Positions 1-10,062 of a DNA stretch of 64,000 nucleotides are shown piece after piece. How positions within the stretch are numbered: position 1 is the first letter of the stretch; each line of letters opens with the position of its first letter. The DNA is from Azolla caroliniana. Lineage: Eukaryota > Polypodiophyta. The stretch spans positions 18,166,001-18,230,000 of the forward strand of contig JBHGNT010000014.1 in the NCBI GenBank assembly GCA_043228905.1, given 5' to 3'. Under the pieces are notes generated by a model. It saw only the letters and a program-made list of their open reading frames with translations, had not been told where the DNA came from and ran no database searches. The translations under genes were made by a program, and so were the position numbers.

Positions 1-958
1 GATTCATCACCAAGGCTGGCCCCTTACCGGTCTTTCCGGTTCCGGATCCTCCTGATCCGTTTGCGTAATGCGAGTTTTGCCGGCCACCCTTACCGGTCTT
101 GCCGGATCCGGATTTGTCCGAATCGGCACGCTTTCTCCAGCACTCGCTTTCCCTATGGCCTTTTTTGCCACAGTACCAACATTCCGTAGCGGATTTGTCT
201 TGCCGGCCTCCGGCACCGCCTTGACTCCCCCTACTTGTGGAAGTCCCGGAACTGCTGTCGGCACACTCATAGTGCCTTCGTTCCTGCTCTTGTCGGCCGC
301 CTCCATTGCGTGCCGACCCACCTCTTCCACCACGCCCACGGAGCCGATCCGTTCCCGTGTACAACATTTGGCTGTCCGGGGATGCACTGGTAGATGCACC
401 GGCGTGGTTCTCCTCTACAAGGAGCATCGATTGTAAGTCAAAGAATGAGGGGGTATTCTCCCTTGTACACACTGCAGTCCGGAACGCTCTGAACTTGGAC
501 GCCAGGCCTCCGAGACATACCTGCACCATCTCATCTTCCTCTACGGTAACATTGATAGAGGCGAGCGAGTCGCAGATTTCCTTTATCCGGCCCGTGTAGT
601 CTGCCACGAACATGTTCTTCTGTCGAACATTGCTCAACTCCTGTCTCAGTTGCAGCTTCCAGGCAGTGGTGCTTGCGGCGAAAACCTTTTTCAGGTTCCC
701 CCAAGCATCCTTCGGTGTCTTGGCGTCACGGATGTGGCTGAGCAGCTGATCGCCGACACTGGACGCGAAGCAGTACATCACCCTGCTTGCCGCCTGTTCC
801 CATACCTGGAAGTCCTTGTGTGCCGAGTCGGGCGCCGCATCATTCGCTCCTTCGACATAACTCCAGTACCCGTGTCCAAGCAGGTACTGGTGCATCTTGT
901 AAGACCAGGATGCGTAGTTGCTCCTGTCGAGCTTCTCCACCGGGAGCGACGTAGCCAT
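1..958 (-). CDS. Copia retrotransposon gag (partial, runs off left edge)
   Basis: On the minus strand an uninterrupted frame of about 319 codons starts at ATG 958-956 and is still open at base 1. It begins MATSLPVEKLDRSNYASW and continues with the UBN2/gag-like region of plant Copia elements (the YWSY and HIRDAKTPKDAW stretches). It then has a Gly/Arg/Ser-rich linker and a CCHC zinc knuckle, CWYCGKKGHRESEC, near residue 265. Gag packages the element RNA into virus-like particles. The knuckle is followed by a low-complexity SGKTGKG-type tail. Protease and polymerase would lie outside the window. The frame has no stop or frameshift, unlike every other Copia copy here, so this is the youngest-looking element. 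Start choice: the ATG lies about 100 bases after the primer-binding site, as expected. Confidence 0.88.
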   Translation of the reverse strand, partial: MATSLPVEKLDRSNYASWSYKMHQYLLGHGYWSYVEGANDAAPDSAHKDFQVWEQAASRVMYCFASSVGDQLLSHIRDAKTPKDAWGNLKKVFAASTTAWKLQLRQELSNVRQKNMFVADYTGRIKEICDSLASINVTVEEDEMVQVCLGGLASKFRAFRTAVCTRENTPSFFDLQSMLLVEENHAGASTSASPDSQMLYTGTDRLRGRGGRGGSARNGGGRQEQERRHYECADSSSGTSTSRGSQGGAGGRQDKSATECWYCGKKGHRESECWRKRADSDKSGSGKTGKGGRQNSHYANGSGGSGTGKTGKGPALVMN

Positions 959-1047
959 GCCTCTATCCATGTCTTCTACTGTGTCTGTTTCTGTTAGGGT
1001 TTTCTTCTTAAGAGTAAATGTCTGCAGCAGAGGTTCTCAACCCTCGC

Positions 1048-1059
1048 GCTCTGATACCA
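1048..1059 (-). promoter_or_regulatory. Copia primer-binding site
   Basis: The minus strand reads TGGTATCAGAGC, the usual plant Copia minus-strand primer site complementary to initiator tRNA-Met. It directly abuts the LTR end (CACA) and lies upstream of the gag start at 958. Confidence 0.85.
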
Positions 1060-1098
1060 TGTGAACGTAAGTGTTTGCGGAAGCGTAAAACAGAGAAC

Positions 1099-1168
<70 letters not shown>

Positions 1169-1472
1169 AGAACACAATTTCAAAATTATATCAAAACTCT
1201 GTACACACACAATGCTAAGTAGCACTATTTATACAAGTCCTCTTGGGACTGACAGAAGTACCATGTACTTCAATGCTCACAGGAGCATCTGACACTTACT
1301 ACGAGACTATAGCTACCTAGTAGTCTATCCTATACTAGGCTTCCGATTGGACTTCCGGTTACGGATTGCACCCGGCCTCCACTGCTTGCCGGTTCGGTTG
1401 CTCAGCGTAATACCGATCTGTTTCGCCCGATCCGTCTCGCTTACCGGCTCCGGTTGAGCTTGCCGCTCAACA
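1060..1472 (-). mobile_element. 5' LTR of the left-edge Copia element
   Basis: Read on the minus strand, the LTR runs from TGTTGAGCGG to CGTTCACA (413 bp) and is followed directly by the primer-binding site. It carries a TATA-like signal (CTTGTATAAATAG, about 1225-1237) and a pyrimidine microsatellite (GA on the plus strand, 1102-1164). It shares stretches such as GAGCATTGAAGTAC with the plus-strand LTR at 2106-2554, so both belong to one family. Confidence 0.82.
1102..1164. repeat. (GA)n microsatellite inside LTR
   Basis: About 62 bases of nearly pure GA dinucleotide lie within the LTR U5 side. The apparent Arg-Glu and Leu-Ser reading frames across it are artefacts of the repeat. Confidence 0.95.
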
Positions 1473-2105
1473 CATTTTTCGGAGATGCTCGGCATTCAGC
1501 ATCTCGATGTGCCGTACTTGAGGGGGAGAACAGGAACATGAAAGAATGGCACCGGATAAGGACCCGGAGAGGAAGAAAGAACCAAGGGGGGAGATAAGCA
1601 TAAAAAGGAAACTGAGCAACAAGTCAGAGCAAACGTCAGCAGCGGTAGAGTCAAGAAGGACAGAGCCGACCGGAAGAAGGCCAAGACCCGGACGTGGTCT
1701 GATGTGGTGAAGGGCCTAGAAACGGAAGACAAGTTGGAGACTACCAGTTCGGACAAGAGTTGGAACGAATAAGAGGAAGCCGATTCGGTTCAAGATTTGG
1801 AGACGTTGGATCAACTAAAGCCCAAGCAGACGAGAAGGCAATGAAAGTCGACACTGACACGGAGGAACCGATGGATCGACAAGCGCCAGAGTCATAACAG
1901 CGAACGAGTTGAAATGGGCTTGTTGAGTAGACAAGCCGACCAAGGAGGTCGAGGTGCGCAGTACCGGACGGGTCGCGGGAAGCGGAACCAGACCGAATGA
2001 GGAGCGTGAGCAAGGTGGGAGGACGTCAGAAGGAGTCGGAGGAAAGGACCGGCTACTGCAGACATTGACACCACGATCCGACCTCAAGTTGAGCTTGAGG
2101 GGGAG
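1473..2105 (+). mobile_element. Decayed Copia internal remnant ahead of a 3' LTR
   Basis: No intact ORF is present. The segment has the GC-rich CCGG-flavoured composition of the flanking elements and ends in a polypurine tract (TTGAGGGGGAG, 2095-2105) directly before the LTR at 2106. It is therefore the 3' remnant of a plus-strand element. A second polypurine-like string (CTTGAGGGGGAG) occurs near 1519. Small frames on both strands are not supported as genes. Confidence 0.5.
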
Positions 2106-2554
2106 TGTTGAGCGAGCGAGCTCAACCGGATCCGGATTGGCTGAATAAGCCAGAACCGGACCGGTATCCGGATCGGAGAACCAGATCGATGTCCCTATGA
2201 TATCCAGAACCAAGAGCCGGATCGGATACCCGTATTAGATTGAAACCGATAGGCCGTTAGAGGCCTACGGATCCAACCTAGTACGTAGGCATATTTTTGG
2301 GGATCAGTGATAGTCACTTATGTGAGCATTGAAGTACCTGTCAGTACTTTTGTCAGTCCTTTATGAACTTGTATAAAAGTGTTCTGTGAGCACATTCTAT
2401 GTACAGAATATTGAGAGTATTATTTTGAATAGAGTTTTATGCTCTCTCTCTCTCTCTCTCTCTCTCCTGCGTACACGTACTCTCTGTGTGTGTTGAGTTT
2501 TCCTTTCATCGTATGTTGTTATACGGCTGAGCCGGTTTGTCAAGCGCGTTCACA
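2106..2554 (+). mobile_element. 3' LTR of a second Copia element
   Basis: This LTR begins TGTTGAGCGAG right after a polypurine tract and ends near GCGTTCACA (449 bp). A TATA-like CTTGTATAAAAG lies at about 2369. A CT microsatellite at 2442-2466 sits in the same LTR position as the GA tract of the oppositely oriented LTR at 1060-1472. The two LTRs are clearly related but diverged, so they are not the two ends of one recent insertion. Confidence 0.75.
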
Positions 2555-4045
2555 CGTTTACTTTGACAACTATAATGATTAACCACCACCATAAAGTTTG
2601 CCCTAGTTGTATTCATACTTATACAACTTTCTGGTTATTTACATACATAGCCCACAAAGGGCACAATCAGACTATTTACATATATGGTCTCCTGGATTCG
2701 GTTTCGGTTTTCGATCTCGGCCTCGGCCGAAATACTCATTGACTCCACCCGATTCGATTCGTTCTCTTCCCATCTTGAGGGACCAGTTTCCCAACAAAAC
2801 GAAGAATGAAAGGCCCAGAATAAACCCTCCCGGGAGGGAGGCACCTTATTTCCATTAGATGCAAATGTCCCTTTCCCCATATAAAAGTAAAATAAAGGAA
2901 TATATCATAATGTGCCCTCTCTATCAAAGAATTAAACTCTACACCTCCCACACACACATTGAATGGCCCTAACCACTAAGCCATTCACATTCAAATAATT
3001 TATTTTATCTTCCCATTTTTTGCCCTCTTTCCCATGTGCTACACATTCCACCATAACATTCTTAATCTCGAATATGTGCTTTGCGCTTGCATGCATGTAT
3101 CAACACTAGATTACAATATTACATCGTATTACCAAGTTATAGTCCCACTTTGCATCACAATATTGCATTGTCCAAAATCGGGGTTTAGTAGAACCATGAA
3201 TTTTGTTTGCAACTTGATAGCGTCGTTTATATATCTAATAATTTCTTGTGGTTGCCACAAGCTGTCTTGCCCATGTTGCCTCCATGTTGTTAGCATTACA
3301 TTAATTGCCGATCTATTTTGGATATACAATGCACAAAATAACTTATGTAGTCAACTAAGCTCTTGCCCACTCATATTCATTTCGTTGTGCCATATTTGAA
3401 AGGATTTCATTTCCTTTTTGGTCGAGTAAACTCCTTATCCAAGCATTTTCCGGAAACATCATGAGGAATCCATTGTTGGTATTCGGCTATTCGACATGAT
3501 TTTGGGGCAAATGTTGCGCACGCTCGTTGTGTAAACAAACGCTTTTGTAGAATTATTGCTTTCACAACCTTCTTACTCAAAATTATGAGTTGCTAAAAAG
3601 CATAAAAATATCCTTATGTGTGTCTATGACCATTTAAATCTCAACAACTAATTTGAATAATTTTGGATTCAATGCAACATAACCAATACCTCATGTATCA
3701 ATGATAACTTTACAAATCATTATCATCATTATTTTATTGTATCTTATTTAAAGCTTGATAGTGAGAAAAGTGTGTAGTTGAGGAGGAGAGGAAACACCAC
3801 CATTAGAACCAAACCGAAAGAGAACGTCAATGAAAGAAAAAGGAAAAAGACAAAATAGAGTAAAATAAAGAGGGACAGAAAAGAAGTGATGAAAAGGAAA
3901 TAAATAAGGAAAAGAAAACCAATATGTGACACCACGATGAATATCTACTAAAGCGCACTACAATTGGTTGGCGCTTCATTGGCCACCAGAACACTTGTGA
4001 AGGTTCTTGTGATCAATAACGAGGAATCAACCAATTATCAACACA
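2555..4045. other. AT-rich intergenic DNA, no gene seen
   Basis: Short ORFs here have no recognisable domain. On the minus strand at about 2963-2990, GGCTTAGTGGTTAGGGC resembles a tRNA A box, followed by a weak B-box-like string near 2925. This could be an old SINE but is below what I would call. The rest is unassigned AT-rich sequence. Confidence 0.5.
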
Positions 4046-4230
4046 AATATATGAAGATTTAGAGAACTAGATGGGCAATTCCCATGCAATAGAAACGAAT
4101 AAATACATATGTGCGCATTAGAGAGAGAGAGAGAGAAATATATGAAGATTTAGAGAACTAGATGGTTAGTCCCCATGCAATAGAAATGAACAAATACATA
4201 TGTGCGTGTTAGAGAGAGAGAGAGAGAGAT
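4046..4230. repeat. Two-copy tandem duplication (91 bp unit) with GA tracts
   Basis: Unit 1 (4046-4136) and unit 2 (4137-4230) both run from ATATGAAGATTTAGAGAAC to a GA run, with a few substitutions. The core AGATGGGCA..CCCATGCAATAGAA reappears next to another GA run at about 10061-10090, so part of the unit is a dispersed repeat. Confidence 0.85.
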
Positions 4231-4677
4231 GAAATTTCTTGAAACTCAGCTAGCGGCCGCCAAGGGTCAATATAGACTAAATTACTATTATAAAATACTC
4301 GCACACGAGATAAATCTATCTCGTTGTTCTTCAGTTCGAAACACAACCTCAAAAAAACTTCGTGGACATTTATACACGTCTTCCACGTTGTTCCTACCTA
4401 CCATTGCGCCACCCAATGTACCAAAGGATTTTTTCCTGTAAATAAGCAAATAATGCCTCTCTCATGAAACATGGAAAACGCCTTTAAAATCACTTGATCA
4501 ATTAGCTTGTTCACTTAAATATACATTGTGGAAGAAAAAATCAAAATTGGGTATGGGTTGGGTATCATGGAACAATATTTGTACTCCAAAACAGTTATGG
4601 GGAGTTACATTACTAAATTTGGAGGATCATATGGTGGCTCGAACATTCAATTTGTTGAAAGATATGTGCATAGGTAT

Positions 4678-4949
4678 TGTTGAGAGATCAAGCTCAACTT
4701 AGTTTAGTTATTTAGTCAACCATGTAACTTCGTAGTTACCTAGATAGAATCTAGTTAGGAGTGTTGACTATAATGCCTTAAATAGGACCTTGTGCTTAAG
4801 TGGGATATTCTAGATCCTCCACTCCTAAGTACATTTAATATAGGACTTACACTTTAGTACCTATATATCTACTCACACATGTGCACCTTTGCACATGAGA
4901 TGTATATATACCTCATAATTAACCGTAGTTAATAACCTAATTCTTAACA
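4678..4949 (+). mobile_element. 5' LTR of plus-strand Copia element (shortened)
   Basis: The LTR runs from TGTTGAGAGATCAAGC to TTCTTAACA (272 bp) and is followed by TGGTATTAGAGC (4950-4961), a one-base variant of the primer-binding site. The solo LTR at 8765-9225 (minus) is the same family but 461 bp long, so this copy has lost part of its U5 side. No matching 3' LTR follows the truncated pol. Confidence 0.8.
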
Positions 4950-5119
4950 TGGTATTAGAGCGCGTGGTTTAGCACATCCACTAAGCCCATCCGCCTCTTC
5001 ATAATTGTGTGTTCGAAACGCCGACAACAAATTCTGCCTATTCGCTATCGTAGTGCCGCTACGTAGCACGAGTAAGTGATCGAGCGAAGGAAATCGAAAA
5101 AGGAAGACACTACATCAAA

Positions 5120-7498
5120 ATGAACACACAAATGGGTAGCTCACTCCCTAGTGAAAAGCTAGACCGGAGCAATTATTCATCTTGGGAGTACAAGATGACC
5201 CAATACCTTGTCGGCCAAGGGTATTGGAGCTATATCAACGACGCACAAGAAAATCGACCTGACTCAAAGAACGCCGACTACGCAACATGGGAGCAAGCGG
5301 TGAGTCGAGTCATGTATTACTTGGCAACATGTGTTCACAACCACATGCTTAGCCACATTCGAGACGCCAAGACGTCTAAAGAAGCGTGGTTGAACTTAAA
5401 GAAAATGTTCACCGACAACCCAACCGCCCGAAAGCTTCAACTCCGACAAGAGTTGAACAACATGCAACAAAAAGACATGTCTGTGTCAGACTACACCGCC
5501 AAGATCAAGAGCATTTTCGACTCGCTTGGCTCCATCAAAATAAATGTCGACAAAGACGAGATGGTTCAAGTATGCTTGGGCGGCCTCGCACAACGATTCG
5601 GCTCGTTGAGGACGACAATCTTGGCTAGGGAAAATCCTCATTCGTTCTTCGACATTCAATCAATGCTAATGGTTGAAGAGAACCACGTCCAAACCAAAAC
5701 CAAGACATCAGAAGGACAAATGTTCTTCTCTAATTCAGATGGTGGCCAAGGACGAGGTCGAGGCGGTAGAAGAGGTTGATTCGACCCATCACACTAAGGG
5801 AACTAAAACCTTCGACAACAAGACGGAAGCCATCAAGGAACCTTTAGAAGAAGGGGGAGCTTCCATGCCGAACAAGGTCAGCAAATGAGGCCCGAAACTT
5901 GCAACTATTGCGGAAAAATCGGCCACAATGAGGAGTGCCGAAAAAGAAGAAGTGAGTTTGCTTCGACAAGTCGACAACTCACGAATTACACCACCAACTC
6001 TGAATACGATGATTACGACTGACTATTCATAATGAGGCATAGAGCGAACTTTATGTCGACCTCCAACTCCGCCAGTACCTCCAATTCGGAAGACGTGTGG
6101 TTCGTCGATTCCGACGCCTCACATCATATGACGTCATACCAAGAGTGGTTTCGTGACTTACGAACGTTGGACCGACTCGGCTTCATAGAGATGGGAGATG
6201 ACACCACACATCCCATTTGGCACATTGGCAATGTCCCATTCGGGAAAGAAGGCGAACAAACTTGCATCAAGAATGTCTTGCACGTGCCCACAATAACGAA
6301 GAATTTGGTCTCGGTCGGCCAAATCGTGGAGCAAGGCATGCAAGTCCGCTTCAACAACGAAGGTTTTTTCATCGAGAAAGATGGCCGACTCATAGCCAAG
6401 GGACGAAGAGACGATCGAATGTTCATCCTCGATTCGAACGAGGTGAAATAAGCCATGTATGCCAAAGGTCTCAAAACCGAGACAAGCATCGAGTTGTGGC
6501 ACAAAAGAATAGGCCACATAAACCTCCAACGACTTCGAGCAATGCAATCAAAGGGAGTCGTCATCGGACTTCCGACATTCGAGTCGAAAAGAGTCGACCG
6601 AGTATGCGAAGCATGCCAACTGGGCAAACAACATCGACTCACCTTCCCGAAGGAGAGCTATGCAAGCAAAGGCCTCCTCGACATCATACACTCGGATATA
6701 CGGGAACCGGCTCAAACGCCAATGATCGGCGGATGCTGATTCTACGTCACCTTCATTGATGTTTACTCGCGCAACGCGTGGATCTTCCCGATGAAGAAGA
6801 AGAGCGAAGTGTTCTCCCATTTCCAAAAGCTCAAGGGCCAAGTCGAAAAAGAAATTGGTCGGCACATTCGATTCCTGCGATCGGACGGAGGAAAGGAGTA
6901 CTTCTCCGATGAATTCACCTCCTACCTCCAAAGTGAAGACATTTGGAGAGAATTCTCGTGCTGACACACACCCCAACAAAATGGAGTAGCCGAAAGGAAG
7001 AATCAGCAAATACTCGAGGTAGCACGCGCCATGATGCATGAGAAGCACGTGATGAACTTCTATTGGGCTAAATCGGCATCCATAGTTGTCTATCTCATGA
7101 GAAGCACATGTTGAACTTCTATTGGGCTGAAGCGGCATCCATAGTTGTCTATCTCATGAACCAGAAGGAAGCTGATCCTGTCGCACCTCAAGGTGTTCGG
7201 AAGCATTGCGAATGTACGCATCCCAAATGAACAACGACAGAAGCTCGACACGAAGTCGGAGGAATGTATCTTCATAGGATACTCATTCGAGAAGAAGGCA
7301 TACAAGTGCTACAACCCTTCTACTCGAGCGGTTCGAGTAAGTCGAGACATAATCTTTGACGAGTCTGCATCCTGGTACGCACTAGAGACGACTTTGACTT
7401 CGACTCCACTTGACCCGGAATCCACCGAACAAGATGTAGAAGATGGAGATCGCTTCGAACACATGTTCGAAGAAAGTCCGATTACGATGTCGCGGTAA
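5120..7498 (+). pseudogene. Decayed Copia gag-protease-integrase, truncated before RT
   Basis: Gag starts at 5120 (motifs SEKLDRSNYSSWEYKM and HIRDAKTSKEAWLNLK, closely like the left-edge element) and is intact to about 5779, where the frame breaks. A shortened zinc knuckle, CNYCGKIGHNEEC (one residue fewer than CX2CX4HX4C), follows at about 5900. The protease region at 6095-6130 reads FVDSDASHHM, with Asp in place of the Gly of the usual DSGA. The integrase zinc region (HKRIGH...CEACQLGK, about 6500-6640) and core (TPQQNGVAERKNQQ, about 6970) are broken by a stop near 6737, another at 6961 and a 59-bp tandem duplication at 7037-7154. The integrase C-terminal part ends at 7498. Reverse transcriptase and RNase H are missing. 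The element cannot move by itself. Confidence 0.88.
7037..7154. repeat. 59-bp tandem duplication inside integrase remnant
   Basis: CATGAGAAGCAC...TATCT occurs twice head to tail (7037-7095 and 7096-7154) with few differences. It arose after the element lost function. Confidence 0.85.
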
Positions 7499-8543
7499 TC
7501 CGCGCACGCACGTTAGATATAGGGCGGGACCACTGGGGTCTTGGACCTGGGAGAGACGGAGCGTAGAAGGTCTTGGACCTAGGAGAGACGGAGCGTAGAA
7601 GGTCGTGCTTCCCCGTTTTCGGGGACCGGCCCAAGAGTGTACCGGAAGCAACCAAATGGAGAGGGAGAGTGAGAGAGAGAGAGAGAGTAGAATGCGCATG
7701 CAACGCTGACTCAACACACGCCTCTTATGTACAGGAAACGGAAAGACGAAAACACACCCGACACCAATAGAGACACAGATATGCACAACCTTATGTATGT
7801 ATATATACAAGACAACAAGATACAACATCGGCTTCGAGCCGGACTAAGATAGATTAGGTTACAACAACCGTCTCTCGCCAAGCCGCCGAGCGAGGAGCTC
7901 TCGGGCTCGTCGCGTCGAGCGGGGTCTTACACAAGAGACGGAGTAGAAACGAAACCGCTAGTACATGCGAACTCTCAACCAAACTGAACCCCAAGTGGGT
8001 ATGAAGTAAAGGAACCCTCGTAACGACGAAGGAGAAGACCTCCAAGAAACCCTAACAGAAAATAAGTAGGAAAGAAAGAAAGGAACGAAAGCTACCATAC
8101 TTTAGACCTAAGTGGTATACCCTCCTAACTCAAAATGGGCAACCCTTTTACAAGGGACCCTCCCTTCGTTTTATAGCACAAGGAGGGAGGTGCGTAACAA
8201 TGTGGGATAAATTCCATATTACATGGGATTCTCTGTCCCGACTTAAACTCCTATTTGATGCCATAAAGGCACCCCATTATCTTACATGTGTATACAAGGG
8301 TGAGTGCTCATGCCGCAACCAACCGATATTCCCATTAGCCCTGATTTTCTCACTATGGCCGTGAATCTCCATGACAACGACAAGGCTTAGTGGGCCACAA
8401 GAGCCCCCGCGCGACCCAAGCACATTGCGGCGAAGTACGACCTTGGACAAAGGCAAAGGTAAGATGCCCGGATACGAAGTCGACCACAATGCTTGAAATT
8501 ATTTCATTAGAACCCACCTAAGGGTAGAAACAATATTAATTCC
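7499..8543. other. Intergenic, GA-rich and repeat-like, no gene seen
   Basis: A 32-bp unit (GGTCTTGGACCT..) is repeated in tandem at 7537-7568 and 7569-7600. A GA tract lies at about 7668-7686. Read on the minus strand, 7780-8110 looks like non-coding LTR or leader DNA (TATATATAC box, then a CT-rich leader), but I cannot assign a family. Confidence 0.4.
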
Positions 8544-9960
8544 TTGGCAATAGAGGTGTTGCCATCTTCAAGGATAATACATTGGGATGGAAAAGAAAAC
8601 CTAAATACACAGTTTAATCGAATGGTGAGGCTGGGCTTGGTAACGGTGGAAGATGGTACATTAGAGTCATGTAGGAAAATAATGGCCTTTCGAACATTTA
8701 GAAATAAGTTTCATATACCACGTGGATATGGGTATATTTGGGAATCAATATTGGCATTGCCTAGTGTTAATAATTAGGTAATTAAATACAATTAATTAGG
8801 GTCTAATTATGTGAGTGTTGATAAAGGAGCGATAGATTATGTGATTTGTGTGTGTATGTGTGTGAGAGGAAGAGAGAGAGGAAGATACACTTGTGAACAA
8901 TAATATAAATGGGGGATGATTAACAAGAGTGTAGCTAAAGACCTTTCTCTATATTAATAAGCATCAAAATACAACGATACCCACAATGTGGTATATATAC
9001 ATCTCATGTGCAAGGGTGCACATGTGTGAGGAGAATATAGGTACAAGGATGTAAGTCCTGTATTCAATGAACTTGGTAGTGGAGGATCTAGAATGTATCC
9101 CAGTCGAGTACAAAATCCTATTTAAGACTTAAGGTCAACACTTCTGACTAGATTCTAGTTTATGTAACAACTAAGTTGCATGGTTGACTAAATAGCTAAA
9201 CCTAGTTGAGCTTGATATCTCAACACTAGATTAGTTTTCCTGCTTCCAGAGTTGGCGGTTGAGGACCCATGGAAAGAATGGTCGTTTGGTATTGGACAAT
9301 CAATTTTTGTGGTGAACACTAATGATGTATACCATAAGTTGGTTGAAGATAGAGCCTAGTTAGCAACTAAGGTTTTAAACACATGGTACATTACTCGACA
9401 TGTAAAGTGGCGGCGTAGAGTTTTGGATGCAAGATGGCAGTCTCATCTTCCGTTCTGTGCTAAGGTGTTTCTTTTGCGTGTGATTGTTGGTGCGTTGCCT
9501 TTGGCGATGGCTTTAAAACGTAGAAATATTTCAAATGGGACATGTTTTTTTTGCACGGTGGTTGAGGAAGATGCCAGACATAGGTTCATTACATGTCCGA
9601 TTCCTAAAGCCATTTGGGTTGTTATATCACAAATTTAGGCATCGATAACAAGCAATATTCTATCGCCTTTTAACTAGGTTTTTATTAATGACGATAAAGG
9701 CATGCCCACATCATCATATAAGGTCGTGTTGGACTACCTTAGGTATTGGGGGATATGATTTAATTGGACCATGAGAAATGGGTTCTTGTTTGATGGACTT
9801 CATGGGGTAACACAACAACTCCGTAGGATGAAAGGGAAGTTGATGTGGCAATTTTCGCAACTATGTTGTTTGGGGACGTTGTGCCAAGAGGAGATAGATG
9901 TATGTCATCTCGTTTTGCAACACTTGAGAGGGTTTCCCTTGCATTATCACTATTCATGAT
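8544..9960 (+). pseudogene. LINE reverse-transcriptase zinc-binding (zf-RVT) remnant split by a solo LTR
   Basis: Two coding pieces flank an inserted LTR (8765-9225). The first (8544-8760) ends WESILALP. The second resumes at about 9226 and contains a stop near 9358, then the zf-RVT signature: a KVFLLRVIVGALPLA helix, the NGTCFFC knuckle and HRFITC (about 9390-9638). Plant L1-type LINEs carry this domain after the reverse transcriptase. Downstream to 9960 is further low-quality coding similarity. A second copy of the same domain lies at 52274-52495. Confidence 0.72.
8765..9225 (-). mobile_element. Solo LTR (same family as 4678-4949)
   Basis: Read on the minus strand it runs from TGTTGAGATATCAAGC to TTATTAACA (461 bp), with no internal domain on either side. 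It is flanked by CTAG at 8761-8764 and 9226-9229, probably the remnant of a 5-bp target duplication. It interrupts the LINE remnant and so inserted after it. Confidence 0.82.
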
Positions 9961-10019
9961 GTAGTGAAGATAGGAAGGGTTGTATTATCATCTTGTTTTA
10001 ATAACAAACATTAATTTAC

Positions 10020-10023
<4 letters not shown>

Positions 10024-10059
<36 letters not shown>
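10024..10059. repeat. (GA)n microsatellite
   Basis: A pure GA run next to the dispersed motif AGATGGGCAGTCCCCATGCA, also seen beside GA runs near 4076 and 4167. Confidence 0.95.

Positions 10060-10062
<3 letters not shown>

Noticed and set aside
1018-1225. Arg-Glu-repeat and Leu-Ser-repeat ORFs
   Set aside because: Artefacts of the GA microsatellite inside the LTR.
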